Positions 7,746-14,924 are shown, counted from the stretch's first letter. The stretch: 32,554 nt of DNA from Vitreoscilla massiliensis (GCF_001457815.1 NZ_LN898221.1:419918-452471); one strand, 5' to 3'. Notes: a model not told the origin generated them from the letters alone. Made by a program: numbers and translations.

Positions 7746-7841
7746 CTAAGACTTATTAGCAATATTTTGCGTGGCGATTCTATATTTTTCAGCAAATACA
7801 TACTCCCGCTGAAGCCCTCTAACATTTGCAATACTCAACAC
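7746..7841 (-). CDS. Possible 31-residue protein
   Basis: A GTG-initiated frame begins 2 nt after the previous small gene stop and ends 12 nt before the ATPase start. It reads MLSIANVRGLQREYVFAEKY and then ATQNIANKS. There is no clear ribosome binding site; it is listed because it fills the gap in an otherwise compact operon. Low certainty. Confidence 0.25.
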   Translation of the reverse strand: MLSIANVRGLQREYVFAEKYRIATQNIANKS

Positions 7842-7843
7842 TC

Positions 7844-7951
7844 TTACCACCACTTGATAAAGTAAAGCCCTGCAAATGCAAGGAACATCAACACTCCCAA
7901 GCCGCTACAGCAAAGGAAAAACTTAATGCCAAAGGAAATATCATCGTTCAT
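7844..7951 (-). CDS. 35-residue single-pass membrane protein
   Basis: The frame starts ATG 7951 and reads MNDDISFGIKFFLCCSGLGV followed by LMFLAFAGLYFIKWW. One hydrophobic helix spans most of the protein and ends in aromatic and charged residues. It is the third in a row of tiny same-strand membrane proteins before the AAA/TOPRIM pair. Function unknown; candidates are holin-like or membrane-targeting accessory proteins. Confidence 0.45.
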   Translation of the reverse strand: MNDDISFGIKFFLCCSGLGVLMFLAFAGLYFIKWW

Positions 7952-8016
7952 TCTTAATAAACTTCTCACTTGAACACGGTATTATCGACACAGCCACTTT
8001 CTAACCTCATTCAGTC

Positions 8017-8133
8017 CTATTGAATGAATAGACTTGCAAATGGTGTTGCCATCAGTAAAAACATTCCTAGTGCGAGCAGCAAAATAGCCACACCTATACA
8101 AACTCTAATAAACGGACTTGCTTCAGTTTCCAT
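8017..8133 (-). CDS. 38-residue single-pass membrane protein
   Basis: The start is ATG 8133, with GAGGG 8 nt upstream (an ATG at 8139 is too close to it). The protein reads METEASPFIRVCIGVAILLL and ALGMFLLMATPFASLFIQ, so a short acidic N-terminus is followed by one long hydrophobic helix. It lies in the small-gene run leading into the ATPase gene. Function unknown. Confidence 0.5.
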   Translation of the reverse strand: METEASPFIRVCIGVAILLLALGMFLLMATPFASLFIQ

Positions 8134-8155
8134 ATCCATGCCCTCTTGTGGCGCG

Positions 8156-8320
8156 TTATTTCAATACTTCTATCAATTTAGCAATCGCCTGAATTAATGG
8201 CGGACATCCAAAAATTAGGATGCATGTACCTATTGTTGCGTAAAACATTCTTCGTAATGTTTTGTGTTCTTTAAATAACTTAAGAGCTTCCACAATCCAC
8301 TCCCCAATGTTAAAATTCAT
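8156..8320 (-). CDS. 54-residue membrane protein
   Basis: ATG 8320 opens MNFNIGEWIVEALKLFKEHK, followed by TLRRMFYATIGTCILIFGCP and PLIQAIAKLIEVLK. An amphipathic N-terminal part with basic residues precedes one transmembrane helix at about residues 24-42 and a C-terminal amphipathic helix. It is the first gene after the BRO-like gene terminator and heads a run of same-strand small genes ending with the ATPase and TOPRIM genes. An imperfect inverted repeat (GTTAACTAC with GTAGCTAAC) encloses its purine-rich ribosome binding region. Function unknown. Confidence 0.5.
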   Translation of the reverse strand: MNFNIGEWIVEALKLFKEHKTLRRMFYATIGTCILIFGCPPLIQAIAKLIEVLK

Positions 8321-8361
8321 ACCGTTAGCTACTCCATTCCTTTAATGTAGTTAACCAAAAA

Positions 8362-8397
8362 CCCCGAAGTGCTCTAACACTTGCGGGGTATTTTTTT
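8362..8397. terminator. Bidirectional intrinsic terminator
   Basis: Stem CCCCG-AAGTG (8362-8371) with CACTT-G-CGGGG (8378-8388). T runs follow on both strands. It ends the BRO-like gene on the minus strand and opens the small-gene run. Confidence 0.85.
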
Positions 8398-8415
8398 GGG
8401 CAATAAAATGCCGCT

Positions 8416-8952
8416 CTAGGCGGCTTGTATGAAAATGTCAGGCTGTATTTTTTGTTCTATCTCAGCCAGTGTTGATTCAATGTGCGGCTTATCTCTGCGC
8501 CACTGATTTAAACCCTTGCCACACATACTGGCACTTGCCTTGCCTGTGGTGTATGCAATGAGTGCTTTGTGATATTGAGTGGTCAAAATACCTATTTCAT
8601 CATTATGGCTTTCAATCACATCAAGCACCCATCGACGAAACTCTTTTGCCTTTTCCGTGCGAGCCAACATGCCAAGCAGGTGTGCGCCTCGTAAACTAAA
8701 CACACGAACTTGCTGTTTGCCGCCTGTTGTCTCAATATCAACGAGCCGTGTCATTTTGTGCGTAAACTCTTCTTCATGTCGGTTATAGAGTCGATTAACC
8801 TTGCCTGCGAAGCCTTTAAAGGGTGCGTCAATTTGACTTACCCTTTCGGAATAGCCATACAGTGCTTGAGCAATGTCTTTTGTTGTTAACCAAATCGCAC
8901 CATCTTTATCAATGGCGCGCAATGTCACATCCTGAAACTGAAATTCTTTCAT
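8416..8952 (-). CDS. BRO-N family antirepressor-like protein
   Basis: This is a 178-residue protein from ATG 8952 (AGGAG upstream). The N-terminal half (VTLRAIDKDGAIWLTTKDIA, then YGYSERVSQID) and the following RVFSLRGAHLLGMLARTEKA and FRRWVLDVIE are typical of BRO-N / phage antirepressor DNA-binding domains. The C-terminal part has no KilAC domain and is unrecognised. Such proteins bind DNA and often counter repressors. This one is inside the tail module, flanked by terminators, and so is not part of the early antirepressor operon. It may regulate the island or be cargo itself. Confidence 0.75.
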   Translation of the reverse strand: MKEFQFQDVTLRAIDKDGAIWLTTKDIAQALYGYSERVSQIDAPFKGFAGKVNRLYNRHEEEFTHKMTRLVDIETTGGKQQVRVFSLRGAHLLGMLARTEKAKEFRRWVLDVIESHNDEIGILTTQYHKALIAYTTGKASASMCGKGLNQWRRDKPHIESTLAEIEQKIQPDIFIQAA

Positions 8953-9016
8953 TCTCTTATCTCCTGCCCATTTTAATAATTGCATTCACACAAGTGGGCA
9001 AAAGCTTGTGCAAAAG

Positions 9017-9041
9017 AAAAACCCCGCTCAGATGAACGGGG
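9017..9041 (-). terminator. Intrinsic terminator upstream of the BRO-like gene
   Basis: On the minus strand CCCCG (9041-9037) and CGGGG (9026-9022) enclose a 10-nt loop and are followed by five T. It insulates the BRO-like gene from tail transcription. Confidence 0.75.
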
Positions 9042-9105
9042 CTAGTTTTATGAATACATCATGCTAAGATTACGATTCCACTCAATAATCTATTCAGGAT
9101 GAATC

Positions 9106-9297
9106 ATGTCTAAATTGTCTGATTTTGAAGCACTACAACTTGCAGCAACATTAATTTCATCAAGTAAATACACTCCACAAGCATCAGAGGCGGAGTTAAT
9201 TGAAAAGTTATTCGATACGTCTGAAAAAATTAAAGCCGAGCAAGAAAAACGCACGCCGCCAAGAAAGATGGGGAAGGTTGATATTGGCTTAATCTAG
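9106..9297 (+). CDS. Small plus-strand protein in the leftward tail region
   Basis: This 63-residue protein begins MSKLSDFEALQLAATLISSS with AGGA 7 nt upstream of the ATG. The sequence is hydrophilic with predicted helices, ending in KRTPPRKMGKVDIGLI. It is the only gene on the plus strand between the repressor and the left edge of the window and lies at the right border of the island. It converges on the next gene, and the two stop codons share a single CTAG. Function not recognised; orientation suggests lysogenic expression. Confidence 0.55.
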   Translation: MSKLSDFEALQLAATLISSSKYTPQASEAELIEKLFDTSEKIKAEQEKRTPPRKMGKVDIGLI

Positions 9298-9485
9298 GCC
9301 ACTTTATTCAAGATTTCCTCTTTAGAGATTTCTTGTTCAAATTGCCTAACCTTCAGAGCAGCATCGTAAGCCACCTCTAATGGGGTGGCATCTGTACTAG
9401 TAACACATGCCACATGATTCAATACCAAAATGCCATTTTTACGGCAGGAAACAACGATTTCATAGTTATCAAGTTTTTGCGACAT
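9294..9485 (-). CDS. Small hypothetical phage protein
   Basis: This 63-residue protein (MSQKLDNYEIVVSCRKNGIL, then HVACVTSTDATPLEVAYDAA) has a good ribosome site (AAGGAA). It is a small mixed alpha/beta protein with no motif that I recognise. Its leader CTTTAACAAGGA is nearly the same as the one before the tail tube gene, so its expression signals may be a duplicated tail-gene leader. It converges with the plus-strand gene at 9106. Confidence 0.55.
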   Translation of the reverse strand: MSQKLDNYEIVVSCRKNGILVLNHVACVTSTDATPLEVAYDAALKVRQFEQEISKEEILNKVA

Positions 9486-9736
9486 GTTAATTCCTTGTTA
9501 AAGTAAAGGATGCCCCAAAATGAGGCACCCTTATCGGCACTGCAACAGCGCTTCACAGCGGATGTAAACCATATTCAAAGGGTAACCCCAAAGTGACACC
9601 CCCTTAAATTTTCCTGTTTGAAACAGGAATATTGCAAGGATGCCTCAGTTTGAGGGTATCCTTTTGGAGTAAACCGATACAAACCTACCTTTTGGCTCAG
9701 CATCTGCTGATTTAAAGATGTATGGGTTAAAGGGCG
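9486..9736 (-). other. Structured intergenic segment between tail chaperones and cargo island
   Basis: There is no credible gene. It holds a perfect 19-nt palindrome TTCCTGTTTGAAACAGGAA (9611-9629) and two related hairpins: 9508-9517 with 9521-9530, and 9638-9647 with 9651-9661. The hairpins share a TGRGGCATCC-type arm. It marks the junction where the tape measure would normally follow the chaperones. Confidence 0.5.
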
Positions 9737-9979
9737 CTAGATGCGCCGTTGCTTGTTTAACTTACCCCTAATGTACTTCATGCGGTCATCAGGACTTAGA
9801 GACGCCTGTAACTCACGCTCTGCTTCTGCTTGGTAAGCTGCCACATAATCAGGGTCTTGTGTCTGCTCGTATGCCCGATAAAGTGTTACTTCTTCATTCG
9901 TCATATTTAACACATCACTCAATTTGCGATTGTGCTTGAGAGAAAACGCAATTAACCACCTCATGCGCGGCAGCTTCAT
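9737..9979 (-). CDS. Tail assembly chaperone, frameshift extension (GT-like)
   Basis: This 80-residue frame (MKLPRMRWLIAFSLKHNRKL ... YRAYEQTQDPDYVAAYQAEA) overlaps the end of the preceding chaperone. It is in the -1 frame relative to it. It is best read as the C-terminal extension of a G-GT type fusion made at the slippery site 9982-9988, in which case it begins LMKLPRM. Separate initiation at the overlapping TGATG is the alternative. In lambda and many siphophages, the short and fused chaperones coat the tape measure during tail assembly in a fixed ratio. The next gene should be the tape measure, but the cargo island intervenes. Confidence 0.75.
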   Translation of the reverse strand: MKLPRMRWLIAFSLKHNRKLSDVLNMTNEEVTLYRAYEQTQDPDYVAAYQAEAERELQASLSPDDRMKYIRGKLNKQRRI

Positions 9980-10359
9980 CAGTTTTTTGCGACGTCATCC
10001 TGAGAAAGCACATTCTCACCTGCAAAAGCGTCAATTTGCTTAGAAACTGCATAAATTTGGTCATCAGTCAGGCAGTAGACGCTATCGCTCGTGAAAACTG
10101 GCCTATTTTCTTGGCTGGGGTCAATCACACAGCAAGCCACTTTACAGGCCGCTAAACGCAACGGATTGGTCTGTACATAGACCTCGCCACCATTGCCCAA
10201 TACATGACTACCAAACAATCCAAAAACCTCATCAAATTTCACTTGGTCTTTGGCTTGTGGTCGCTTGATAAAAATATCACCGCCTAATTCTGGAACGGTG
10301 ATTCGTTTTGTTCGCGTGACAGCTAATTCCTGTAAGGCATCAAAGCTCAATAATTCCAT
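9979..10359 (-). CDS. Tail assembly chaperone (G-like)
   Basis: This 126-residue protein starts MELLSFDALQELAVTRTKRI. The fold (VPELGGDIFIKRPQAKDQVK ... AACKVACCVIDPSQENRPVF) fits phage tail assembly chaperones such as those adjoining tail tube genes. It is 10 nt downstream of the tail tube gene and ends in the slippery sequence described at 9982. Its stop overlaps the start of the extension frame. Position, size and frameshift together make the identification good even without close sequence recognition. Confidence 0.8.
   Translation of the reverse strand: MELLSFDALQELAVTRTKRITVPELGGDIFIKRPQAKDQVKFDEVFGLFGSHVLGNGGEVYVQTNPLRLAACKVACCVIDPSQENRPVFTSDSVYCLTDDQIYAVSKQIDAFAGENVLSQDDVAKN
9982..9988 (-). 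promoter_or_regulatory. Tail chaperone -1 frameshift heptamer
   Basis: The minus strand reads A AAA AAC in phase with codons GCA AAA AAC TGA of the upstream chaperone. A -1 slip leads straight into CTG ATG AAG, the frame of the following gene. The stop codon immediately after the heptamer would favour slippage. Confidence 0.75.
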
Positions 10360-10369
10360 TTACCATCCT

Positions 10370-10807
10370 TTATGGTGCAAGTGTCCAATCGCCCTCACCA
10401 ACCAAGCCAGCCTCCCATGTGCCGCGAATGTTGATGTTTGATAAAGCGGGCTGCTCTTTGATTTTGCTTTTTTTGATGACTTTGTAGACAACTTTGTCGC
10501 CATTCTCAAACTCTACCGTGTAAAGCATTTTGGAATTGCGCGGGGCATCATTGATTAACTTCTGCCCCTCATCACGCGGGTCATAGTTTGAAAAATTGAC
10601 TGCTAAAGTGCCAGGATTTTCTGTGCCATACAGAGGCACTTTGCCCTCACAATATGAGTCAATCACCTGCTCATCCGGTGCGCCAAAGTTTGGCTCGAAG
10701 TTATCATGCCCGCAAAGCGTCTTTGCAGTGCCCTGAATCGCCCATGCTGCATCCGCCAGTGCGATGGTTGTAATCGCCCCAGCAGTATAGATGATGTTTT
10801 GTGCCAT
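10370..10807 (-). CDS. Major tail tube protein
   Basis: This is a 145-residue protein (MAQNIIYTAGAITTIALADA ... LAVNFSNYDPRDEGQKLIND ... NINIRGTWEAGLVGEGDWTL). The second of two adjacent ATGs (10807) is chosen because AAGGA lies 6 nt upstream. The fold pattern is that of a siphophage tail tube subunit, whose hexameric rings stack to form the tail. It is coupled to the upstream tail terminator by a TGATG overlap and is followed by the chaperones, the normal order. Confidence 0.8.
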   Translation of the reverse strand: MAQNIIYTAGAITTIALADAAWAIQGTAKTLCGHDNFEPNFGAPDEQVIDSYCEGKVPLYGTENPGTLAVNFSNYDPRDEGQKLINDAPRNSKMLYTVEFENGDKVVYKVIKKSKIKEQPALSNINIRGTWEAGLVGEGDWTLAP

Positions 10808-11196
10808 CATTTGTCCTTGTTAAAGTAATAAATTGAAACTGGTATCTGATACTGCGTCTCTGTCGTTATGGCCGTTGCAGCCACCGCTTTGGTGATAATC
10901 ACGCCATCGTGATTGTGGAATTTGAAGTGGTCAGCGATGTTGTCAGCCATTTGCTGCACGCTTTTGCGGCCTTTATTTCGCTCACCTACCACTGTTACTT
11001 GGAAAATCCCCGTTTTCTGCTCCGTGTAGCAGTAGTCCACTTGCTCAGCATCAGCAGGGATAAAGTGAGTAACCAAAAAAATAGCAGCCTGTTTAATGGC
11101 TGCTGATTCGCTGACGTTTTCATTAAGTATTGGTGGCGCTTGCGGCATGACATTCAGCCAGTCGAGCAATATCTGATTGATTTGGTAATTGGTCAT
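10807..11196 (-). CDS. Tail terminator protein (DUF4128-like)
   Basis: This 129-residue protein (LLDWLNVMPQAPPILNENVS ... QTGIFQVTVVGERNKGRKSV ... IPVSIYYFNKDK) resembles DUF4128-type tail terminators that cap the tail tube and contact the head connector. Start and stop overlap both neighbours by four bases (ATGA), a tight structural operon. Confidence 0.75.
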   Translation of the reverse strand: MTNYQINQILLDWLNVMPQAPPILNENVSESAAIKQAAIFLVTHFIPADAEQVDYCYTEQKTGIFQVTVVGERNKGRKSVQQMADNIADHFKFHNHDGVIITKAVAATAITTETQYQIPVSIYYFNKDK

Positions 11197-11723
11197 TTTT
11201 TACCCATGCGCTTTTTAGCGTGCTTACGAGCAATGCTATTAAATTTCAGCAGACTGATTCGCAACATGCCTTTTGGTGCTTGTTTGCTGTAGCCGCCCTC
11301 AGAGCGAATTTCATAATAGGCAGCTTCTGTTACTTTGCCGTCTTTATCTTTCTTGGCTCTAACACGCGTGCCAAGCTTTGGAGGATTTGGATAGCCGCCA
11401 TATTCGACAACCTTCGCATAAGGCAAATTATTAGATATGGTAATGTGGTCAAACTGTGTACCATCTGATTTAATTTTTGCAGCTAATGTTGCGGCTGCCG
11501 ACAAACCCTCACCTTTTACATGGCTTTCATCGTAATCAGTATCAGTCGAATCAACGGCCATACGCCAGTTTGAACGCAGCGCGCCATTATCAACTGGCGT
11601 GGCCATCACGGTATCGCGCATGATTTCAAGCGCAGTATCAACTAACACCTCCTGCGCCTGTTCTCTAATCTCTACCAGCCCAGCCTTAAGCTGCATTTCG
11701 AAGCTTTTCGTATCAATAGCCAT
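11193..11723 (-). CDS. HK97 gp10-like head-tail connector/neck protein
   Basis: This is a 176-residue protein. The motifs ATPVDNGALRSNWRMAVD and LPYAKVVEYGGYPNPPKLGT, with a basic C-terminus, are typical of the HK97-gp10-like family. These proteins act in the neck between the head closure and tail terminator proteins. It lies between exactly those two genes here. Start ATG 11723 follows the previous stop by one base. Confidence 0.85.
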   Translation of the reverse strand: MAIDTKSFEMQLKAGLVEIREQAQEVLVDTALEIMRDTVMATPVDNGALRSNWRMAVDSTDTDYDESHVKGEGLSAAATLAAKIKSDGTQFDHITISNNLPYAKVVEYGGYPNPPKLGTRVRAKKDKDGKVTEAAYYEIRSEGGYSKQAPKGMLRISLLKFNSIARKHAKKRMGKK

Positions 11724-11724
11724 C

Positions 11725-12075
11725 TCACGCCCTACATTGCAAAATATAAATCAAAGACACATTGGCAGGATTCACGTCACGAAAATCAACAATGCGCCAG
11801 TCCTTACCGTTTGCGGTGATTTGGTCGCCGCGCTCAGGCCGCACAGGCAAAGTGCAAATGAGCTTGGCATCGTTGGCTTGCAAGTCTGCAAACGTCTTGT
11901 CATCGCGTTCTGTGAAGCCACTAACAACGCCTGAGCCGATGTGCTGTGTCTCGGTTTCATCTACTGAGCCGTCGCTATTGTCTGTGCTATCAATTCGACT
12001 TAGTGTGACAGGCTGTCCATTCTCACTGATAAGCCGCTTTGCAACGCCTTTGATGCGATTGTAGTCAATTGCCAT
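11725..12075 (-). CDS. Head closure / head-tail adaptor protein
   Basis: This 116-residue protein (VTLSRIDSTDNSDGSVDETE ... LPVRPERGDQITANGKDWRI) is a beta-rich protein with the common C-terminal GDxIxxxGxxWRIVDF pattern of head-closure proteins. It sits between the gp6-like connector and the gp10-like neck protein, which is the family's usual place. Confidence 0.7.
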   Translation of the reverse strand: MAIDYNRIKGVAKRLISENGQPVTLSRIDSTDNSDGSVDETETQHIGSGVVSGFTERDDKTFADLQANDAKLICTLPVRPERGDQITANGKDWRIVDFRDVNPANVSLIYILQCRA

Positions 12076-12077
12076 AC

Positions 12078-12437
12078 CTACACCTTAGCCAGCATGACAA
12101 CGCGGCCTGTAGAGCGTTTTAAATACGGCTTGAGCATATCCTCAACCATCAACAGCCAGCCAGCTTTAAACTTGGCATTGGCTGAATAGGATTTACTCTC
12201 TGCAATTACGTCTACTTGCACCGATTCAGACAAAACGCCTGTTTGTTGGTCGGCATACAGTGATTCGTAATTTCGTGCCAGCTCAATAGCAGCAGCTTTC
12301 ACCGCATTAGGAATCACATTGTTGTCGAACGGCTTAAACTCAAACTTGGTCATGTACAGATTAGCCAGCATCACAGCGCGGTCTTTGTCTGCAATACTTG
12401 GCTCGTTTGCAATGTCTGCAACTGTGATGTAGTCCAT
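12078..12437 (-). CDS. gp6-like (DnaT-like) head-tail connector
   Basis: This 119-residue helical protein (MDYITVADIANEPSIADKDR ... NAVKAAAIELARNYESLYAD ... VEDMLKPYLKRSTG) matches the connector proteins often annotated as DnaT-like or gp6-like. They form a ring beneath the portal. Order after the capsid gene supports it. Confidence 0.7.
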   Translation of the reverse strand: MDYITVADIANEPSIADKDRAVMLANLYMTKFEFKPFDNNVIPNAVKAAAIELARNYESLYADQQTGVLSESVQVDVIAESKSYSANAKFKAGWLLMVEDMLKPYLKRSTGRVVMLAKV

Positions 12438-12438
12438 G

Positions 12439-12624
12439 CTATGCCTCGATTAACTTGAGTAATTCGGCTTTGCTGGCTTTGGGGTCAAATGCAACACCAT
12501 GCTCGGCCAAATGTTCGCGTAATTCTCCGACTGATAGCTTTGACAAATCAGGCTTTACGACTACATGCTCAGGCTTTTTCTGCTCAGCCTCACGCCGCAT
12601 ACGATTAAAACTGGATAATCCCAT
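12439..12624 (-). CDS. Small HeH/LEM-domain phage protein
   Basis: This is a 61-residue protein from ATG 12624, chosen because GGAG lies 6 nt upstream; an ATG at 12636 would place the site inside the gene. The C-terminal DLSKLSVGELREHLAEHGVA and FDPKASKAELLKLIEA form a helix-extended-loop-helix (HeH/LEM-like) unit. These are common in small phage proteins just downstream of the capsid gene. It is preceded at once by a terminator hairpin. Confidence 0.65.
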   Translation of the reverse strand: MGLSSFNRMRREAEQKKPEHVVVKPDLSKLSVGELREHLAEHGVAFDPKASKAELLKLIEA

Positions 12625-12636
12625 TGTGTACTCCAT

Positions 12637-12663
12637 GAAAAATGCCGCCCATTTCTGGGCGGC
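12637..12663 (-). terminator. Intrinsic terminator after the major capsid gene
   Basis: On the minus strand GCCGCCC (12650-12644 complement) pairs with GGGCGGC around a six-base loop, followed by ATTTTT. It ends about 13 nt before the start of the LEM-like gene, so it may act as an attenuator that lowers downstream expression relative to capsid. Confidence 0.8.
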
Positions 12664-12670
12664 CTTACTG

Positions 12671-13621
12671 TTAAGCCAATTTGTGTTTCAAAGCCACAAT
12701 TCGGATTTGTTTTGGGTCGTACACGCGCGTCCAGTTGGTATCAGTGGCCAAGCCAGCATTATCAGGAGCCAAACCAGCAGCACCCGCCCACTTAATGCCA
12801 CGCGGGTGCAGTACAAAGTGACGACGGTTAATCAAAATGTCCTCACTTGCCAGGCTGTCACGGTCTGTCTCTACTGCAACAGGGGGTGTTACTTCTTGAT
12901 AGCCCAATGCACCAGCGCCAAACAGGTAGGATGTGAACACATCGCCATCTTTAGGCATGCCATCGTCCACAATCACACGCTTACCCATGAAGCTGTGATA
13001 CAAAATCACGCCGTCAGCATCACGAATGGTTTCAATCAAACCCTGTTTGGCCAAGACTTGCATGGTCGCAGAGTGCAATGCTACTGCTGACAACTGGTCT
13101 ACTTGGTCGCCCAGTTTGTACGAGGCATCAATGAATGCAGCGCCATCAATCACAGCAGCAGCGCCAGTGCCACCTGAGATATTATGTACATTTGCAGCCA
13201 TCGTAGTCGAAGCAAACACGCCCTTCAGTGAAGCCAAGGTAATTTTTTGCATTTCACGTTGCCAGTAGGCTGCTGCCAAGTCAGCCACCGCACCCATAGG
13301 GTCATCGCCTGACAATGCCTTAGCCAAGTCGTTTGCGCCCCATGCTTTACCACGAGCATGCAAAATAGCCACGTCCGCTGCAGCTTCGATTTTGTTAACG
13401 GTCAATGCTGAGCTATCAGATAAAACCTCAGAATCACCGCTCAAATCTTCCCAAAATGGCAAGGTAATGACTGCACCACCTTTCTGGCCAAACAGGCCAG
13501 CCTCGGGCAATGTGGAGATAATGCCCGATTGAAAAAATGCCGATTTCTCGACAGTTCGGTTAATCACGTACGGAGCAAATAACTCAGGTACGATTACATC
13601 AGCAATTTTTGTCGCTGCCAT
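12671..13621 (-). CDS. Major capsid protein
   Basis: This 316-residue protein (MAATKIADVIVPELFAPYVI ... ALTVNKIEAAADVAILHARG ... AAYWQREMQKITLASLKGVF) is a phage coat protein of the HK97-fold superfamily. The C-terminal WTRVYDPKQIRIVALKHKLA is typical of the group. It follows the scaffold gene and precedes a strong terminator, consistent with the need for high expression. No prohead protease is recognised in the window, so a separate scaffold without cleavage is likely. Confidence 0.9.
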   Translation of the reverse strand: MAATKIADVIVPELFAPYVINRTVEKSAFFQSGIISTLPEAGLFGQKGGAVITLPFWEDLSGDSEVLSDSSALTVNKIEAAADVAILHARGKAWGANDLAKALSGDDPMGAVADLAAAYWQREMQKITLASLKGVFASTTMAANVHNISGGTGAAAVIDGAAFIDASYKLGDQVDQLSAVALHSATMQVLAKQGLIETIRDADGVILYHSFMGKRVIVDDGMPKDGDVFTSYLFGAGALGYQEVTPPVAVETDRDSLASEDILINRRHFVLHPRGIKWAGAAGLAPDNAGLATDTNWTRVYDPKQIRIVALKHKLA

Positions 13622-13634
13622 ATTTCACTTTCTT

Positions 13635-14432
13635 TTAATGAATGTCTAATTTGATTCCAGCCTGAGCAGCTAATTGCTGGGCTTGCGCTGGGTTTTCTCG
13701 CAGCATCTTGCCCTGCTCAGTCAGGTTGAATGTTTCTTTTGCAAATGGATTTTTTGCAGCTGCCTGTGTGTTGCGCGCACTCAGTGCACCAATCCCCTTG
13801 GGTTGATGGAACAAGTGAGGCATACGGCCTTTCTTTTCTTCCAGCCACTCGGCCACGGTTAACGGTTGCGTAGGGTCTTTTCCATACACAACATCACCAT
13901 CAGCATCTAATGCCACCACTGCACCATCGTCATTGGTCACAAACACGCCTTTGGCCATTGCTTGTAATGCCTCTAATGACTCTGGTAATGCGCCCACAGT
14001 GGTTGCTGCGCTTGTTAAAGCACCGTTTACCGCCATTTGGCTCAACTTCGCCGCTCGCTGCTCTGAGGCAGTCAAGCGTGCGTCAACTTCTTGCAATTGT
14101 TTTTGATAGTCATTGCGCAATGCAGTGGTGCGCTTCTCAAAAGCTGCATCAACATTGCCACCCTCCAGTAACTTGCGCTCTTCTTCGTCCTCAACCTGCT
14201 TGAACAGGCTTTTAGCGCGTTCAGGGTCGATGCCGTCATACACAGCAAGCTTTTCACGCAAGGCTTTTTTGTCACCAATTAACTCTTGGTTTTTCTTCTG
14301 TAAACCTTGTGTTAATGCCTCGACTTCGGCTTGTGTGAAGGTTTTTTCTTCGGTTGGTTTTTCACCACCCAAATCACTACCCTCACCATCATTGGGTGCG
14401 TAAAACTTCAAAAACATGTTGCGATATTTCAT
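13635..14432 (-). CDS. Capsid scaffolding protein
   Basis: This is a 265-residue protein from ATG 14432 (AAAGGA upstream); an earlier ATG at 14456 lacks a site. It is highly charged and coiled (KTFTQAEVEALTQGLQKKNQ ... RNDYQKQLQEVDARLTASEQ), as in phage scaffolds that direct procapsid assembly. The C-terminus (NPAQAQQLAAQAGIKLDIH) is short and helical and could contact the coat protein. It precedes the capsid gene by 13 nt. Confidence 0.82.
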   Translation of the reverse strand: MKYRNMFLKFYAPNDGEGSDLGGEKPTEEKTFTQAEVEALTQGLQKKNQELIGDKKALREKLAVYDGIDPERAKSLFKQVEDEEERKLLEGGNVDAAFEKRTTALRNDYQKQLQEVDARLTASEQRAAKLSQMAVNGALTSAATTVGALPESLEALQAMAKGVFVTNDDGAVVALDADGDVVYGKDPTQPLTVAEWLEEKKGRMPHLFHQPKGIGALSARNTQAAAKNPFAKETFNLTEQGKMLRENPAQAQQLAAQAGIKLDIH

Positions 14433-14478
14433 ATTGAATCCTTTGGATTGCGGCATAGCCGACTTGTTAAACAGGAAT

Positions 14479-14501
14479 AAAAAAGACAGCCATAAGCTGT
14501 C
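14479..14501 (-). terminator. Intrinsic terminator upstream of the scaffold gene
   Basis: GACAGC and GCTGTC arms around a five-base loop (14501-14485 on the minus strand) are followed by six T. It lies 46 nt before the scaffold start. Between it and the HExxH gene is a short imperfect direct repeat (ATGTACCT..TTAAGG twice, 14522-14558). Confidence 0.75.
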
Positions 14502-14561
14502 TTGTGTTGAAATTTGCTGAAATGTACCTTTTTTAAGGTTTAATGTACCTACTTTAAGGCA

Positions 14562-14924
14562 TCATCCACAGGCTATTAACCTGTCGTATTCGTAGAATAA
14601 GTCTTGTGCGATTCGCTGTATTGAGTAAGCTTCAAACTCACAACTAGGTGCATCCTCGCCCATCGCCTCTTTTGCTGCTTGCCATATGTGCACCGCTTCA
14701 TGCGTCAAAAGTGCGTATGTTGCATGGCGCGGCCTATCCGCAGTCCTTAACTCAACGATTGCCATTGTCTTGCCCTTGCGCTCTTTGAATCTTGTTTGAG
14801 CGCACTTGCCAAGACTGAGAAAATTAAGCGATTTGTCTTTCGATACTTTGTGAAGCTGCTTCTCATTTACCACAAGCGCATATGTGACATGCTCAAATGG
14901 CGTTTCATAAAACCGTGGCTTCAT
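14562..14924 (-). CDS. Phage protein with HExxH metallopeptidase-like motif
   Basis: This 120-residue protein contains LLTHEAVHIWQAAKEAMGED near residue 75, an HExxH zinc-binding motif. A downstream acidic segment CEFEAYSIQRIAQDLFYEYD could supply a third ligand. Small proteins like this occur in phage head modules and are usually left unnamed. A role in head maturation is possible but untested. It overlaps the head morphogenesis gene by four bases. Confidence 0.65.
   Translation of the reverse strand: MKPRFYETPFEHVTYALVVNEKQLHKVSKDKSLNFLSLGKCAQTRFKERKGKTMAIVELRTADRPRHATYALLTHEAVHIWQAAKEAMGEDAPSCEFEAYSIQRIAQDLFYEYDRLIACG

Noticed and set aside
12455..13090. 211-codon plus-strand open frame opposite the capsid gene
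   Set aside because: It is a shadow of well-identified minus-strand genes, has no recognisable domain, and its reading requires no start signal.
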